Shown here piece after piece: positions 1 through 9,891 of a stretch of DNA of 64,000 nt. The position numbers and the translations under genes are program-made. The notes under the pieces are model-generated. The model saw nothing but the letters and a program-made list of their open reading frames with translations. It was not told the DNA's origin and did no database searches. Position 1 is the first letter of the stretch. Each line of letters starts with the position of its first letter. Source of the DNA: CAXMQZ01 sp963719055 (GTDB lineage Bacteria; Acidobacteriota; Thermoanaerobaculia; Multivoradales; JAHEKO01); assembly GCA_963719055.1 (NCBI GenBank), contig CAVRAU010000017.1:62001-126000 (forward strand), written 5' to 3'.

Positions 1-2
1 CC

Positions 3-1133
3 CTGAGTGTTACAGGAGAGCCCGCGGGCACGAGCGCCAGCTTTGGTGCCAACCCGCTGACTCCTCCAGATACCACCAACCTGACGATCGGCAACACCGG
101 AGCAGCGACTCCGGGTACCTACATGCTGGAGGTCACCGGTACCTCGACCACGAATCCGAAGACGCGCACTGTCGATTTCTCGATCTTCGATGTCATTCCG
201 GCGACACCCACCTTGCAGACACCGGCGGACGGCGCCACCAACGTCGATGCCTCGCCAACCTTCACGTGGACCGAGGTCGCGGGTACCTACACCATCGAGA
301 TCGCCACGGATGCGAGCTTTGTCACCGTGGTGGACGGGGCCAGCGGTCTGGAATCGGCCTCCTTTACTCCGGGCATCGATCTGGAGACCAGCACGACTCA
401 TTTCTGGCGGGTGTGGGCCGACAATGCTTGTGGCACCGGTTCCGTGTCGGAGACCTGGAGCTTCACCACCGAGGCCGCACCGGGTGACTGCGCTCCGGGT
501 ACCGTGCCCGAGGTTCATTTCTTCGATGATCTGGAGGGTGACACCTCCACCTGGACGACCGGGGGCACCGGTAGCACCTGGGCGATCTCGAGTTCCAATA
601 CCCACAGCGGCGTTGCCGCTTTCTGGGGCGAAGACGTGGCCCAGGTCAGCGATCAATACCTGGTCACGCCGCCCATCGATGTCTCCACTGCCGGTGGCAG
701 CCCAACCTTGCAGTTCTGGAACCATCAGACGATCGAGGATGGCGGCAGCGGCTGTTACGACGGTGCGGTGGTCGAGATCAGTGACGATGGCGGCAACAGC
801 TGGACGCGGCTGGAACCGGAGCTCTTGACCGACCCCTATGACGGACCGGTGGACGATCGGTTCTCGAATCCACTGGCCACAGAAAACGCCTGGTGTGGTG
901 ACCCCCAGGACTGGCTCGAGTCGATTGTCGACATCGGGGCCTGGGCGGGTGGCCTCCCCGAGGGGGCGCCGATTCATTTCCGTTTCCGTCTGGCAACCGA
1001 CAGCTCGGTGGGCAGATCGGAAGGCTGGAAGATCGACGACATCAAGGTCCAGTCTTGTGTCGATGACACCGTCACCTTCTCGGATGGTTTCGAGTCGGGC
1101 GACACAAGCGCCTGGACGTCGACGATTCCGTAG
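3..1133 (+). CDS. C-terminal part of a secreted multidomain protein (5' end outside window)
   Basis: The reading frame is open from the first bases of the window, so the N-terminus lies upstream. The visible 376 residues begin with a segment rich in Thr, Gly and Asn ending GTYMLEVTGTS, then a fibronectin type III-like segment (PATPTLQTPADGATNV to ETWSFTT), then a jellyroll or MAM-like region starting FFDDLEGDTSTW, with paired Cys residues. The protein ends TFSDGFESGDTSAWTSTIP. Tails of the form DGFESGDTSAW are known to recur at the ends of large exported proteins in Acidobacteria and some Gammaproteobacteria. The catalytic part, if there is one (such neighbours are often metalloproteases), is not in the window. 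It is followed 46 bases later by the peptidase gene. Extracellular location is inferred from composition; the function is unknown. Confidence 0.75.
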   Translation: MSVTGEPAGTSASFGANPLTPPDTTNLTIGNTGAATPGTYMLEVTGTSTTNPKTRTVDFSIFDVIPATPTLQTPADGATNVDASPTFTWTEVAGTYTIEIATDASFVTVVDGASGLESASFTPGIDLETSTTHFWRVWADNACGTGSVSETWSFTTEAAPGDCAPGTVPEVHFFDDLEGDTSTWTTGGTGSTWAISSSNTHSGVAAFWGEDVAQVSDQYLVTPPIDVSTAGGSPTLQFWNHQTIEDGGSGCYDGAVVEISDDGGNSWTRLEPELLTDPYDGPVDDRFSNPLATENAWCGDPQDWLESIVDIGAWAGGLPEGAPIHFRFRLATDSSVGRSEGWKIDDIKVQSCVDDTVTFSDGFESGDTSAWTSTIP

Positions 1134-1179
1134 GCGAAGCCCTCCTCTACATCGAGGGCAGCGAGGATAGACTCCCTGG

Positions 1180-2365
1180 ATGAGCGACGACCTGCAACGC
1201 TGCATCGATCTGCTGCAGCAGATGATCCGCACCCCCAGCTTGCCCGGTCAGGAAGGGGAGATGGCGAAGCTCGTCGTCAACGAAATGCGAGACCTGGGCT
1301 ACGACGAGGTTCGCGTCGACGAGGTGGGCAATGTGCTGGGGCGGATCGAGGGCCGCGGTGAGGCGCCCGATCTCATGTTCAACACCCATCTCGATCATGT
1401 GGACGTGGGCGATCCGGCGGGCTGGCCCCATCCGCCCTTTGGTGGCGAGATCCATGACGACCGGATCTGGGGTCGGGGGGCTGTCGACATCAAAGGACCC
1501 ATGGCGGCTCAAGTGATCGGCGTGGCTCGACTCCTCCAGGGCGGCAAGCCTCCCGGAGACGTCTGGGTCACGGCGGTCGTGCAGGAGGAGATCGGGGGTG
1601 TCGGCGCCAGGCACCTGGCCGAGACCCTGCCCGCATCGATCGTCGTCGTCGGCGAACCCAGCCGCAACACCCTGCGCCGGGGACATCGGGGCCGCACCGA
1701 GCTGGTGGTCCACATCAAGGGTCGCAGCGTGCACGCCAGCGTTCCCGAGAAAGGTGTCAATCCCCTCTATGCTCTTGGACTGTTCCTGGAGGGTCTCGGC
1801 AATCTGGAGATGCCGGAGGACGCGGATCTCGGGCCTTCGACCGTGGCGCCGACCCTCCTGCGTACTGATCAGTCCAGCGCCAACGTGGTGCCGGGCGAGG
1901 TGTGGCAGACCTGCGACTGGCGAAATGTCCCCGGTCAATCTGGTGACGATGCGCAGCGCCTGCTCGCCGCCATCGCTGAGCGCGTCCTGGCGGACCCACG
2001 CGCTTGCGCAGGTACCGAGATCTCCGTTTCGGTCCCCGAGGTGGATCGGCGCACCTACACCGGGGTCCATCGGCCCATTCCAGGTGCCCATCCGGCCTAC
2101 ATCCTGCCTACAGATCATCCGGTTGTGGTGGCCGCTGAGGCCATTTGCAGCGCAGTCCTGAAGACGGAGCAGAAGTCGCGAGTCTGGCAATTCGCCACGG
2201 ACGGTGGTCACTACGCCGCCGCGGGTATGGTCCCCATCGGGTTCGGACCCGGCAACGAGTTCCTGGCCCACACCGTCGAGGAGCACATCGAGATCCCGGC
2301 GCTGGACGAGGCGCATGGCGGTCAACGAGGCGCTGGCGCGGAGACTGGCGGTCGAGGCCAGCTAG
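1180..2365 (+). CDS. M20-family metallopeptidase / amidohydrolase (one frameshift near the end)
   Basis: This belongs to the M20/ArgE/DapE group of zinc aminoacylases and peptidases. The sequence shows the first metal motif NTHLDHVDVG, then WGRGAVDIKGP carrying the bridging Asp, the catalytic Glu pair VVQEEIGGVG, the VVGEPS ligand segment, the dimerisation-domain start RGRTELVVHIKGRSVHAS, and a late His ligand in NEFLAHTVEEHIEI. The frame breaks around base 2313: after IPALDEA the original frame runs on through an unlikely Gly/Arg-rich tail to 2436, while a shift of one base gives MAVNEALARRLAVEAS and a stop at 2363-2365, six bases short of the convergent transporter gene. That second ending fits the family, so a single-base indel is likely. 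The substrate cannot be told from the sequence. Confidence 0.85.
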
Positions 2366-2371
2366 TCGGAT

Positions 2372-3823
2372 CTATTCGACGACAAACTGGCGGACGTGCT
2401 CGGGATCCATGGGTGGGGTCGACAGGGAAACCGTGATCATCGCCAAGACGTTGGCCGCCAACCCCCAGAGTCCCGGATGAATCTCCTGCCACTGCAGCTC
2501 AGGAAACAGATTCCACACAATGGTGACCAGGCACCCGGCTGCAAGACCGGCGAGAATCCCGGGCTTGGTGGAACGGGACCAGTAGAGCGCCGCCAGCAGG
2601 ACCGGGAAGATCTGTGCGATGAAGCCGTAGGACAACAGCAACAGGGCGACGAGCGAGATGTCGGACATCACCGCAAAGTAGTAGGCGACGGCGCTGATCG
2701 CCACCACCAGAATGCGGATCAGACGGGTCTGATGGGCGTCGCTCATGTCGGGTTTGAAGATCACCCGATAGAAGTCCCGCACCAGAATGGAACCAGCAGC
2801 GTGCAGCAGAGCGTCGCCGGTCGACATGGATGCGGCCAGTGCCCCGGCACAGAAGAGACCGATGACCACCGCCGGCAGATCGAGAGACATGAGGATGGTG
2901 GGCAGGATGGCATCGGCCGGCTCGACACCGGGAAAGGCGATGATGCCGGCAAAGCCGATAAAGAGAATCGGGATCAGAAAGATCTGAAAAGTGGGGTAGA
3001 AGACCACGGTGCGCTTCAAGGTGCGCTCGTTGCGGGCGGTAAAGATCTTCATGAAGTAGTGCGGCCAGATGCTGAATCCCATCACCGAGATGATGATGGC
3101 GCTGGAATAGCCGCCCCAAGTCCAGATCTCGCCCCCGGAGCCCAGGCCGGGGGCCCGCAGCATCTCGGGAACCGTCTCTGCCAGTCGCTCGAACATGGCG
3201 CCGACACCGCCGTAGAGCTTCCAGGGCAGATACAGCCCCAGGCTCCAGGCCAGAACCATCATGAACATGCCTTGCAGGGTGTTGGTCCAGGCCACACCCA
3301 TGACGCCGCTGCGAAACACGTAGATCAGTACGACGCCGTAGGCAATGGCCGCACCGGCCCAGTTCGGGATCCTGCCTTCGGTGACAACGTTGAACACGTA
3401 GCCGGCGCCCTGCATCTGCAGAGTCAGGTAGGGAAGAAACGCGATCAGCGAGATGACGGCCAAAGCCGCGGAGAGTCCTTTGCTTTGAAACCGGGCCGCC
3501 AGAAGCTCGGCCTGGGTGACAAAGCCGAACTTGCGACCGAGTCGCGCCACGCGCGGGCCGAAGAAATACCAGGGCACCAGACCGATGGTGCCGTACGACA
3601 GGATGTAGAACGCCGCCGCGCCGCGGGAGTACGCCCAACCAGGCCCACCGAGGAAGGCGAAGGCGCTGAAGATCGAGGCGCCGAGGATGAAGTAGAGGAC
3701 CAGGAAACCCAGGGCCCGATCACCGGCGACGAACCCCTCGGGCCCTTTGGAGGTCTTGCGACCCGACCATAGACCGACCCCCAGGGATATGCCGAGGTAA
3801 CCGAGAGTGACGGCCAGAACCAC
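2372..3823 (-). CDS. Sodium:solute symporter (SSS family)
   Basis: A membrane permease of the SSS/PanF-PutP-like family with about 12-13 hydrophobic segments across 483 residues. The first segment is AVTLGYLGISLGVGLW, followed by the typical GRKTSKGPEGFVAGDRALG loop. Another family hallmark is GALAASMSTGDALLHAAGSI with its Ser/Thr-rich sodium-site helix. The start used is GTG at 3823. A CTG codon at 3841, 6 bases after a GGAGGA ribosome site (3853-3848) and overlapping the upstream stop as CTGA, may be the true start and would add six residues. The upstream small membrane protein (3838-4104) is co-transcribed, a pairing common for SSS permeases. The substrate is unknown; pantothenate, amino acids or organic acids are possible for the family. 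Confidence 0.88.
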   Translation of the reverse strand: MVLAVTLGYLGISLGVGLWSGRKTSKGPEGFVAGDRALGFLVLYFILGASIFSAFAFLGGPGWAYSRGAAAFYILSYGTIGLVPWYFFGPRVARLGRKFGFVTQAELLAARFQSKGLSAALAVISLIAFLPYLTLQMQGAGYVFNVVTEGRIPNWAGAAIAYGVVLIYVFRSGVMGVAWTNTLQGMFMMVLAWSLGLYLPWKLYGGVGAMFERLAETVPEMLRAPGLGSGGEIWTWGGYSSAIIISVMGFSIWPHYFMKIFTARNERTLKRTVVFYPTFQIFLIPILFIGFAGIIAFPGVEPADAILPTILMSLDLPAVVIGLFCAGALAASMSTGDALLHAAGSILVRDFYRVIFKPDMSDAHQTRLIRILVVAISAVAYYFAVMSDISLVALLLLSYGFIAQIFPVLLAALYWSRSTKPGILAGLAAGCLVTIVWNLFPELQWQEIHPGLWGLAANVLAMITVSLSTPPMDPEHVRQFVVE

Positions 3824-3837
3824 GATCCAGTTGGAGC

Positions 3838-4104
3838 TCAGGGCGATTCCTCCAACTCCTCAGAGGCTCCAGAACGTTCCTCCCAGAGGTAGAGGCTGAG
3901 CAGCACCAGGAAACTCGAAATCAGCAGAACCGAGAGATAGAACAGAAAGAAGGGCAGTCCGAAAATCAGCGGCCGGGCGCGGCTGAAAAGGGTGACCAGG
4001 GGCCAGATCATGGCCAGAAAGATCACCGTGAAGAAGGCCAGAACCCCGCGGTAGACCCGACGCTGGGCGGGACTCAGGTGCTTGGAAAGAATCCGCGGAC
4101 GCAT
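3838..4104 (-). CDS. Small membrane protein paired with the SSS symporter (DUF3311-like)
   Basis: An 88-residue protein starting MRPRILSKHL with two hydrophobic helices (VLAFFTVIFLAMIWPLVTLF and FFLFYLSVLLISSFLVLLSL) separated by SRARPLIFGLP and ending in an acidic tail (WEERSGASEELEESP). The GLPFFLFY segment resembles the small DUF3311/DUF997-type proteins known to sit beside SSS permeases. The frame extends further upstream, but residues before this Met are Arg/Pro/Ser-rich and overlap the cyclase gene, so the ATG at 4104 is preferred. Its stop overlaps the probable CTG start of the transporter, suggesting translational coupling. An accessory or assembly role is inferred from context only. 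Confidence 0.7.
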   Translation of the reverse strand: MRPRILSKHLSPAQRRVYRGVLAFFTVIFLAMIWPLVTLFSRARPLIFGLPFFLFYLSVLLISSFLVLLSLYLWEERSGASEELEESP

Positions 4105-4108
4105 AGAC

Positions 4109-5776
4109 CTACTTGAAGGCGACGAACCGACCCCAGCAGGAAGCCAGCTCCATGCCTTTCTGGATGAAGGCGGCAATGTAGTAGCGGCCATTCTCGGCCT
4201 CGGCCAGCTGGTTGCCCAGATTCTCGGCATGGACGATCGCCTTGGGGAACAGATTCAGATGCATGTCCTGGTAGTACTTGTCCAGAGGAAACATCTCGTC
4301 CCAGTCCTTGCCGAACTGATCGATGAGCTTCTGGTTGGCCTCGGCGAACGTCTTGGGATGAAAGACCCGCTGAATGGTGTTCATCGGGTGCTCCATGGCG
4401 ACGCAGTCGATCCCCATCCACTTGATCTGGCGCTCGACGCACCAGTCGGAGAAATCCGGCGACGGACCGGGGTGCTTGATCATGTAGCGGAACTCGTCTG
4501 AATCGGGACTGTTCCAGCCATACTGGCCGTAGCCGGTGCGGATCAGCAGGATGTCGCCGTCGCGGAGATCCACCTTGTCCTCGATCATCTGCGGGGTGTA
4601 GACACTGGAGTCGCTCACCTCCTCTGAGATGTCGACGATCACCCCGGGTCCATGCCAGTAGTCGAGCGGCACCTCACCAATGGTGCGACCGGCCGCCCAG
4701 AAGTGCTTCTCGCCATCCATGTGGGTGGCCAGATGGAAGCTGGCCTTGCAGTGGGCGTTGTTGCGACCGAGGCCGAAGTCGAGGCCACCGACCCGCTTGG
4801 TGTAGCGGATGCTGAGCGGCTCGTAGTTGGCCCACTGCGGTGTCTGCACGCTGAACGGCAGAGTCAGATCCAGCATCTCGGTAGCGGCCATGGCGGCGAA
4901 GAAATCGTCATCGCTCATTCCCTCCGGTGCCTGCAGCGCCACCGCCCGGCTCCAGGCCGACTCCACCTCCATGAAGGGGATCGGCTGGATCATGATCCAG
5001 GCCCGCTGGTTGCTGAGAGCGTCGATCTCGCCCCCGAGGGCCTCGGCCAGCAGCAGGCCGGCCTTGGGCATGGTGGTATGCGTCAGCTGATGGTACTCCT
5101 CCGGCGGGAACATCTCCTCCCAGCTCTTGCCGTGCGTCTCGCGCAAGCGTGCCTCGGCCTTCTCGAACTCGCGCGCATGCATGAACCGCACATTGGTGTT
5201 CATCGGATGCTCGCGCCGAGCCGCAGTCGACGGCGACGAGCTTGAGCTTCATGTCGAGCGCCCAGGGGAAGAACTCGGGCGACGGTCCTGGATGGCGCAC
5301 GTAGTAGCCAAACTCCTTGTTCTCGATGCCACCCTGCTTGCTCGGAGTTGGCGACGTCGGGTTGGTCATAGGCGTAGCGGTGGTAGCCGGTGTTGACGAT
5401 CAGAATGTCGCCCTCGCGGACCTCGACGCGCTCGGTGATCATCTCGGGGGTGTAGAGGCCGTAGTCGGAGACGGCGTCGGAGATATCCGCCACGACGCCT
5501 TGGCCACAGAGATCGGGTCAGCGGAATGTCGGCGATGGCCTCGGCACCGGAGTGAAAGGCGCGCGGGCCGACCAGATGGCAACCGGTGTTGTTGCTCCAC
5601 TCGATGAGCTGCCCGTTGGCGCCCTGACCGCCGTGAAAGGAGCCGGTCAGTCGTTTGAAGAAGTGCACCTGCAGCGGCATCTCACCCGGCCAGGGCGGCG
5701 TGAAGATGCTCAGAGCCTGGGTGAGGTCGTACCAGCGGGCCTCGGTGAGCAGGCTGATGAGTTCTTGACGGTCCAT
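4109..5776 (-). CDS. Tandem cyclase-family (kynurenine formamidase-like) protein, three frameshifts
   Basis: Two cyclase-family (PF04199-type, metal-dependent hydrolase) domains lie in a row. The start chosen is ATG at 5776 (MDRQELISLL) after a GGAGGA site. Domain 1 covers about 5776 to 4940 and is broken by shifts near 5517, 5335 and 5213; read across them it contains YTPEMITERVEVREGDILIVNTGYHRY, VRHPGPSPEFF and EHPMNTNVRFMHAREFEKAE. Domain 2 (to 4109) is unbroken, with metal motif FHLATHMDGEKHF, a matching RDGDILLIRTGYGQYGW and EHPMNTIQRVFHPKTF. No stop separates the domains, so this is one fused polypeptide of about 555 residues. In domain 1 the family's HxGTHxD is replaced by NTGCHLV, losing two of three ligands. 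Acting on a cyclic amide or N-formyl substrate is a family-level guess. Confidence 0.75.
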
Positions 5777-5808
5777 GGTCTCCTCCTGGAAGCTCATTGT
5801 AGCCTCCG

Positions 5809-8116
5809 CTAGAAACTCAGCCTGGCCATCAGGCTCACATCGCGCCCCGGCATCGGTCGCACGAACTTTTGCACCGAGGAGGCATTGAAGGCCAACTCAT
5901 CGGTCAGGTTGGTGCCTCGCAGCATGAGATCGATCAGCTGTTTCTTCAAGTAGAACCGGTAGCCCACCGAAGCGTTGACCAGGGTGTAGCTGGGAGTCGG
6001 TAGCTCGTTGGTCGCGACCCGATCCTGCTCGCCGACCCAACGGACCTCGCCCGCCGCGTGCCATCGCAGAGAACCGAAATGGAGACCGCCACCGATCCGC
6101 ATGGGCGGGATCAGGGGCAGAGGCTCACCGGTGCTCCGCAACTCGGCGCGGACATAGTCGGCCATCAGTTTGAGATCGAGATGGGAGTGGGAGTCCTCCC
6201 AGAGGTCGTACTCGATGTCCAGCTCGCCGCCCTGGAATTCGGCATCTCCCTGGGAGAACTGCAGAACGGTCAGGCCTTCGATCTCTTCGCCCGTGATGGC
6301 TTGAAAGATGAAATCGTCGAACTGGTTGAAGAACAGGGCCAGCTCGCCGTGGAGGGGTCCGCCACCGCGCCGAATCGAAACGTCGAAGCCCAGGCTGCTT
6401 TCGACGCCGAGGTCCGGGTCGCCGATCTCATACGTCTGGGTGGCCGCGTGCGCACCGTCGGAATAGAGCTCCGAGACGTTCGGCGCTTTCTGTGATCGCG
6501 CCAGCGAGGCCCCGAGAGACCACTCCTTGGGCAGCTGCCAGACAAGCCCTACAGAGAGGCTGAACGGGGTGAAGGATCGGTTGGGTAGGTCGCCTTCGCG
6601 AGTGCTGTTGTCCACCGATTCGATGCGAGCGCCGAACTGCCAGCTCAAGGCGCTCGGTGGTCAACTCCTCAAAGGCGAACAAGCCCAGGGTGCGGGTCGC
6701 TGAGGGTGGCAGGAAGGCCTCGTCGCCGATGGCTTCGAGGTCGTCATCGAGGTACTGCAGCCCAAAGGAGCCGGACCATCGGCCTTTCTGTTGTTGGACG
6801 AATTCGAACCGGCCTTCCAGCGTCTCTTTGAGAAACTGGGTACCGATCGCGACACCCTCGAGCTCGCGGTGCTCGTAGTCGACCACACCGATGCGTGCTC
6901 TCAATCCACGGAAGATGCCGAAGGGCTGGGTGATCTCGCCGTTGAAGTCGACTCGCCGGCGTTCGAGCTCGATGCGCACGCCGGCTTCTTCTTCCTCGGC
7001 AGGCTCTTCACCGGACTCTCCGTGGCCATGGTGCTCGTGACCGGGAACCCCGTAGTTGGTATCGAATCCCGAGATGCTGACGCCCAGGAAACCGAGACCG
7101 CCAAAGTAGGAGAGACCGGCGGCGGCGCTGCGGGTCTCGAGATCACTGTTGGGAAGGGTTCCCCGAGGGAAGTCCTCTTCGTGCCCCTCGCCCTCTTCCA
7201 GTTCTTCGAAGTCAGCCGGATCGTACTCGTCGGGGATGCTGTAGTCGTCGGTTTCGCGCAGCGCTCCATCGACGTGCCAGGCCCACTTGCCCAGGCCACC
7301 CGTCAGATCGAATTGGCCATAGCGCTCGTCGGCGACGGTGCCGCCGCGGGCCGCCACCGAGCCGGTGACGGACTCCGTTGGCCGAACATTGGGAATCGTA
7401 TTGTCGAGGACGTTCACCACGCCCCCTATCGCCGTGGAACCGTAGAGAAGAGTCGAGGGCCCGCGCAGGACTTCGATCTTCTCAGCCGTGCCCGGATCGA
7501 CTCCCACGGCATGGTCGGGGCTGGTGCTGGACACATCGCCGGCGCTCAGGCCCCCCTGGAGCATGCGTACGCGGTCGCCCCCCAGGCCGCGAATGATGGG
7601 CCGGCTGGCACCTGGAGCAAACCAGGTCTGGTTGATGCCCGACTCCTGGGTCAACGTGTCTCCGAGAGTCGGCTGGACCCGCAGCTCCAGGGTCTCGCCG
7701 CTGAGAACGGTGATCGGGTTGGCGAGCTCCATCTGGCTGCGCAGATCGCCGGGTGCCGTGACGACAATCTCGTCGGCGTGATGGTGGGCACCCATGAGGA
7801 GCTCGACCTCGGTGACCGTGTTCGCACTCACCTCCAGGCGTTCCACCAGGCTGCCGTGCCGGGCACTTTCGGCCTGTACCAGGTACTGACCTGTGGGCAG
7901 GCCGTCGAACAGAAATGTGCCTTCGGCGTCGACGGCAGTCTGTTGGCGTCTTTCGATCAGAGTCACCGTGGCGTCGACGACTGGGCTGCCGTCCTCGGTA
8001 ACCAACTTTCCGGCAATGGAGCCGGTGTCCTGGGCATAGGCTGCTACGCCCGCGATGAGAATCATGCTCAAACCCAGGAGCAGGGCTCCCGGTGTGAATC
8101 TATTGTCACTGCTCAT
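5809..8116 (-). CDS. TonB-dependent outer membrane receptor, ZnuD-like (one frameshift)
   Basis: An outer membrane receptor for energised uptake. It has a signal peptide (LLLGLSMILIAGVAAYAQ), an N-terminal carboxypeptidase regulatory-like domain (GSIAGKLVTEDGSPVVDATV, residues about 31-110), a plug domain (DEIVVTAPGDLRSQM; SRPIIRGLGGDRVRMLQGG; SSTSPDHAVGVDP; VLRGPSTLLYGSTAIGG) and a beta barrel ending in aromatic SLMARLSF. The SRPIIRG...SPDHAV stretch matches what I know of the ZnuD zinc-receptor family, and an extracellular-loop-like segment is rich in His and Glu (GHEHHGHGESGEEPAEEEE), as is GAHHHADE. The frame shifts by one base near 6647 (after ELTTER, resuming at SWQFGARIES). It lies just downstream of a His/Cys-rich small protein, supporting a metal role. 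Zinc is inferred. Confidence 0.85.
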
Positions 8117-8188
8117 TGAAGAAACCTCCTGTAGTCAGAATCTCTTGCAGCATGGCCGCCGAAAGGGCGTCCATGGGCTGCGCGGGCG

Positions 8189-8572
8189 CTAGATCTGATC
8201 TACAGGCGGGGGACCACGAGTGAGGGTCGTGGGAATGAAGCGCGGGATGGGGCATTCCAGCAAGGGTCTGGTGACCCTGGCCGCAACCGCTGGCCGATCG
8301 AGACTCAGCAGTTCCACCAGATGACCGCCACTGACCTGTTGCTGGAGCAGACAGCCCGGGCAGGACATCGTCCTGACCTCGGAGAGGCTGTCCAGATGCA
8401 GCGTCGGATCTGGCTGGGTGTGCCCGGCCAAGGACTGGGTTGCCGACCCAGCATGGGCGGCGCCCAGCGAATGATGTCCGGAGTGGATGGTCAGACCGAG
8501 GTTGGCCAGGATGACCAGCAAAAGCCCCAGCAGCACGAGGCTCCTGGATTGTTGGCTGTGAGAGCGCCTCAT
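8189..8572 (-). CDS. Small His/Cys-rich exported protein next to the metal receptor
   Basis: A 127-residue protein with start MRRSHSQQSRS and a signal peptide or single membrane segment (LVLLGLLLVILANLGLTI), followed by a His-rich patch (HSGHHSLGAAHAG, GHTQPDPTLHLDSL) and a CPGC motif. It ends in a Pro-rich tail (FIPTTLTRGPPPVDQI). The start at 8572 is preferred over one 13 codons upstream because it directly precedes the basic signal-peptide n-region. It resembles short periplasmic DUF2946-like proteins that accompany TonB receptors, but I cannot assign the family firmly. Adjacent and co-oriented with the ZnuD-like receptor, so a periplasmic metal-binding role is plausible. Confidence 0.6.
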   Translation of the reverse strand: MRRSHSQQSRSLVLLGLLLVILANLGLTIHSGHHSLGAAHAGSATQSLAGHTQPDPTLHLDSLSEVRTMSCPGCLLQQQVSGGHLVELLSLDRPAVAARVTRPLLECPIPRFIPTTLTRGPPPVDQI

Positions 8573-8720
8573 CTCTTGGATATTCTGTGCCTTCTGTCGG
8601 CACAAAAGCAAGAAGTTGATCGGGCCGTCCGTAGGTGGAGAGAGGTGGGATCCCCTGGATGTGTAGTTACAGAGATGGGCTGATTTCTGACAGACTCCTT
8701 ACGAGACGACAGGAGGTCCG

Positions 8721-9800
8721 ATGCTCGCCGCGGGTATCGTCGGCTTGCCCAATGTAGGCAAGTCGACTCTTTTCAACGCTTTGACCACTGGGCACGCCCA
8801 GGTCGACAGCTACCCCTTCACCACGATCGACAGCAACCTCGGAGTCGTGCCGGTTCCCGATCCGCGGCTGAAAGAGCTGGCGCGCGTGGTCCAGCCAGCC
8901 GAGACGGTACCCAGCCACATCGAGTTCATCGATATCGCGGGTCTTGTCGAAGGCGCCAGCCGTGGCGAGGGACTGGGCAACCAGTTTCTCGGCAATATTC
9001 GGCAGGTAGACGCCATCGTTCATGTGCTGCGGGCCTTCGAAGAGCCCGATGTAGCCCATGTCTTTGCCGAAGTGGATCCCGTCCGGGATGCGCAGGTTGT
9101 CGAGACGGAGCTGCTGTTGGCCGATCTGGAGCTCCTCAAGAGAGCGATCGAGAAGCGCCGCAAGGAGTGGCAGACCGACCCACGCAAGCATGCGGCCGAG
9201 CGGCAGCATTTCGAGCAGTATCTAGAGAAGCTGGGGGAGGGAGTCCCGCTGCGCAACCTGGGGTTGGATCGGTTTCGACAACAGGAGCTCAAGGCCCTCG
9301 GTCTGCTGTCGGGCAAGCCGCTACTGTATGCGGCCAACGTGTCCGAGGAGGGTTACGGCACGGGCCAGATGGAGGCCATGCCCGGACTCGACGCGACGGC
9401 GATGGTGGTCCCGGTATCGGCCAAGATCGAGTCGGAGCTCGGTCAGCTCGAGCCCGAGGAACGCTCGCTCTTCATGGCAGAGCTGGGAATCGAGGTGTCG
9501 GGGCAAGAGAGGTTGGTGGATGCCACCTTCCGCCTTCTCGGCCTGATCCGTTTCTACACCCTGGCCAACAAGAAATTGCGGGCCTGGGAAATCGGGGAGG
9601 GCACCAAGGTGCCGCAGGCGGCGGGCAAGATCCACACGGACATGGAAAAGGGCTTTATCCGAGCCCATGTCGCCAAGTGGAACCAGGTCGTTGAATATGG
9701 CAGCTTTCAAGAGCTTCACCGCCATGGCCTGCTACGTACCGAAGGCAAGGAATGCGCGGTCGAAGACGGCGATGTGATCGAAATCTTCTTCCACGCCTGA
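8721..9800 (+). CDS. ychF: YchF/OLA1-family P-loop ATPase
   Basis: A cytoplasmic ribosome-associated ATPase of the Obg/TRAFAC class, 359 residues, the usual family length. It has the Walker A GLPNVGKST (residues 8-16), switch II DIAGLVEGASRGEGLGNQFL, the YchF-specific G4 variant AANVSEE in place of NKxD (which favours ATP over GTP), a coiled-coil insertion (ELLLADLELLKRAIEKRRKE) and a C-terminal TGS domain (FYTLANKKLRAWEIGEGTKVPQAAGKIH). A strong ribosome site AGGAGGT precedes the ATG. It stands divergently from the small His/Cys protein. Known roles in the family concern translation under oxidative stress; nothing here departs from the standard form. Confidence 0.96.
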   Translation: MLAAGIVGLPNVGKSTLFNALTTGHAQVDSYPFTTIDSNLGVVPVPDPRLKELARVVQPAETVPSHIEFIDIAGLVEGASRGEGLGNQFLGNIRQVDAIVHVLRAFEEPDVAHVFAEVDPVRDAQVVETELLLADLELLKRAIEKRRKEWQTDPRKHAAERQHFEQYLEKLGEGVPLRNLGLDRFRQQELKALGLLSGKPLLYAANVSEEGYGTGQMEAMPGLDATAMVVPVSAKIESELGQLEPEERSLFMAELGIEVSGQERLVDATFRLLGLIRFYTLANKKLRAWEIGEGTKVPQAAGKIHTDMEKGFIRAHVAKWNQVVEYGSFQELHRHGLLRTEGKECAVEDGDVIEIFFHA

Positions 9801-9825
9801 CAGAATGGCGACGGTTCGCGACGTC

Positions 9826-9852
9826 GTAGGGGAGGGCCCTGGCGCCCTCCCG
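9826..9852. repeat. REP-like palindromic repeat, copy 1
   Basis: GTAGGGGAGGGCCCTGGCGC followed by CCTCCCG. The arms GGGAGGGC and GCGCCCTCCC can form a hairpin with a short loop. A nearly identical element is found at 12531, on the other side of the M14 peptidase gene. It sits between the ychF stop and the peptidase start; it could end ychF transcription, although there is no T-run. Confidence 0.6.
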
Positions 9853-9891
9853 TTGTCGACGCAGACACGCCGGATCACAACGGAGGAGATC

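Noticed and set aside
6791..8119. 442-codon plus-strand frame across the TonB receptor
   Set aside because: The minus strand encodes the receptor plug with conserved motifs; the antisense frame is a codon-bias artefact.
9826..9852. Rho-independent terminator after ychF
   Set aside because: The hairpin is strong, but no T-run follows and an almost identical copy occurs at 12531, so a repeat element is the better description.
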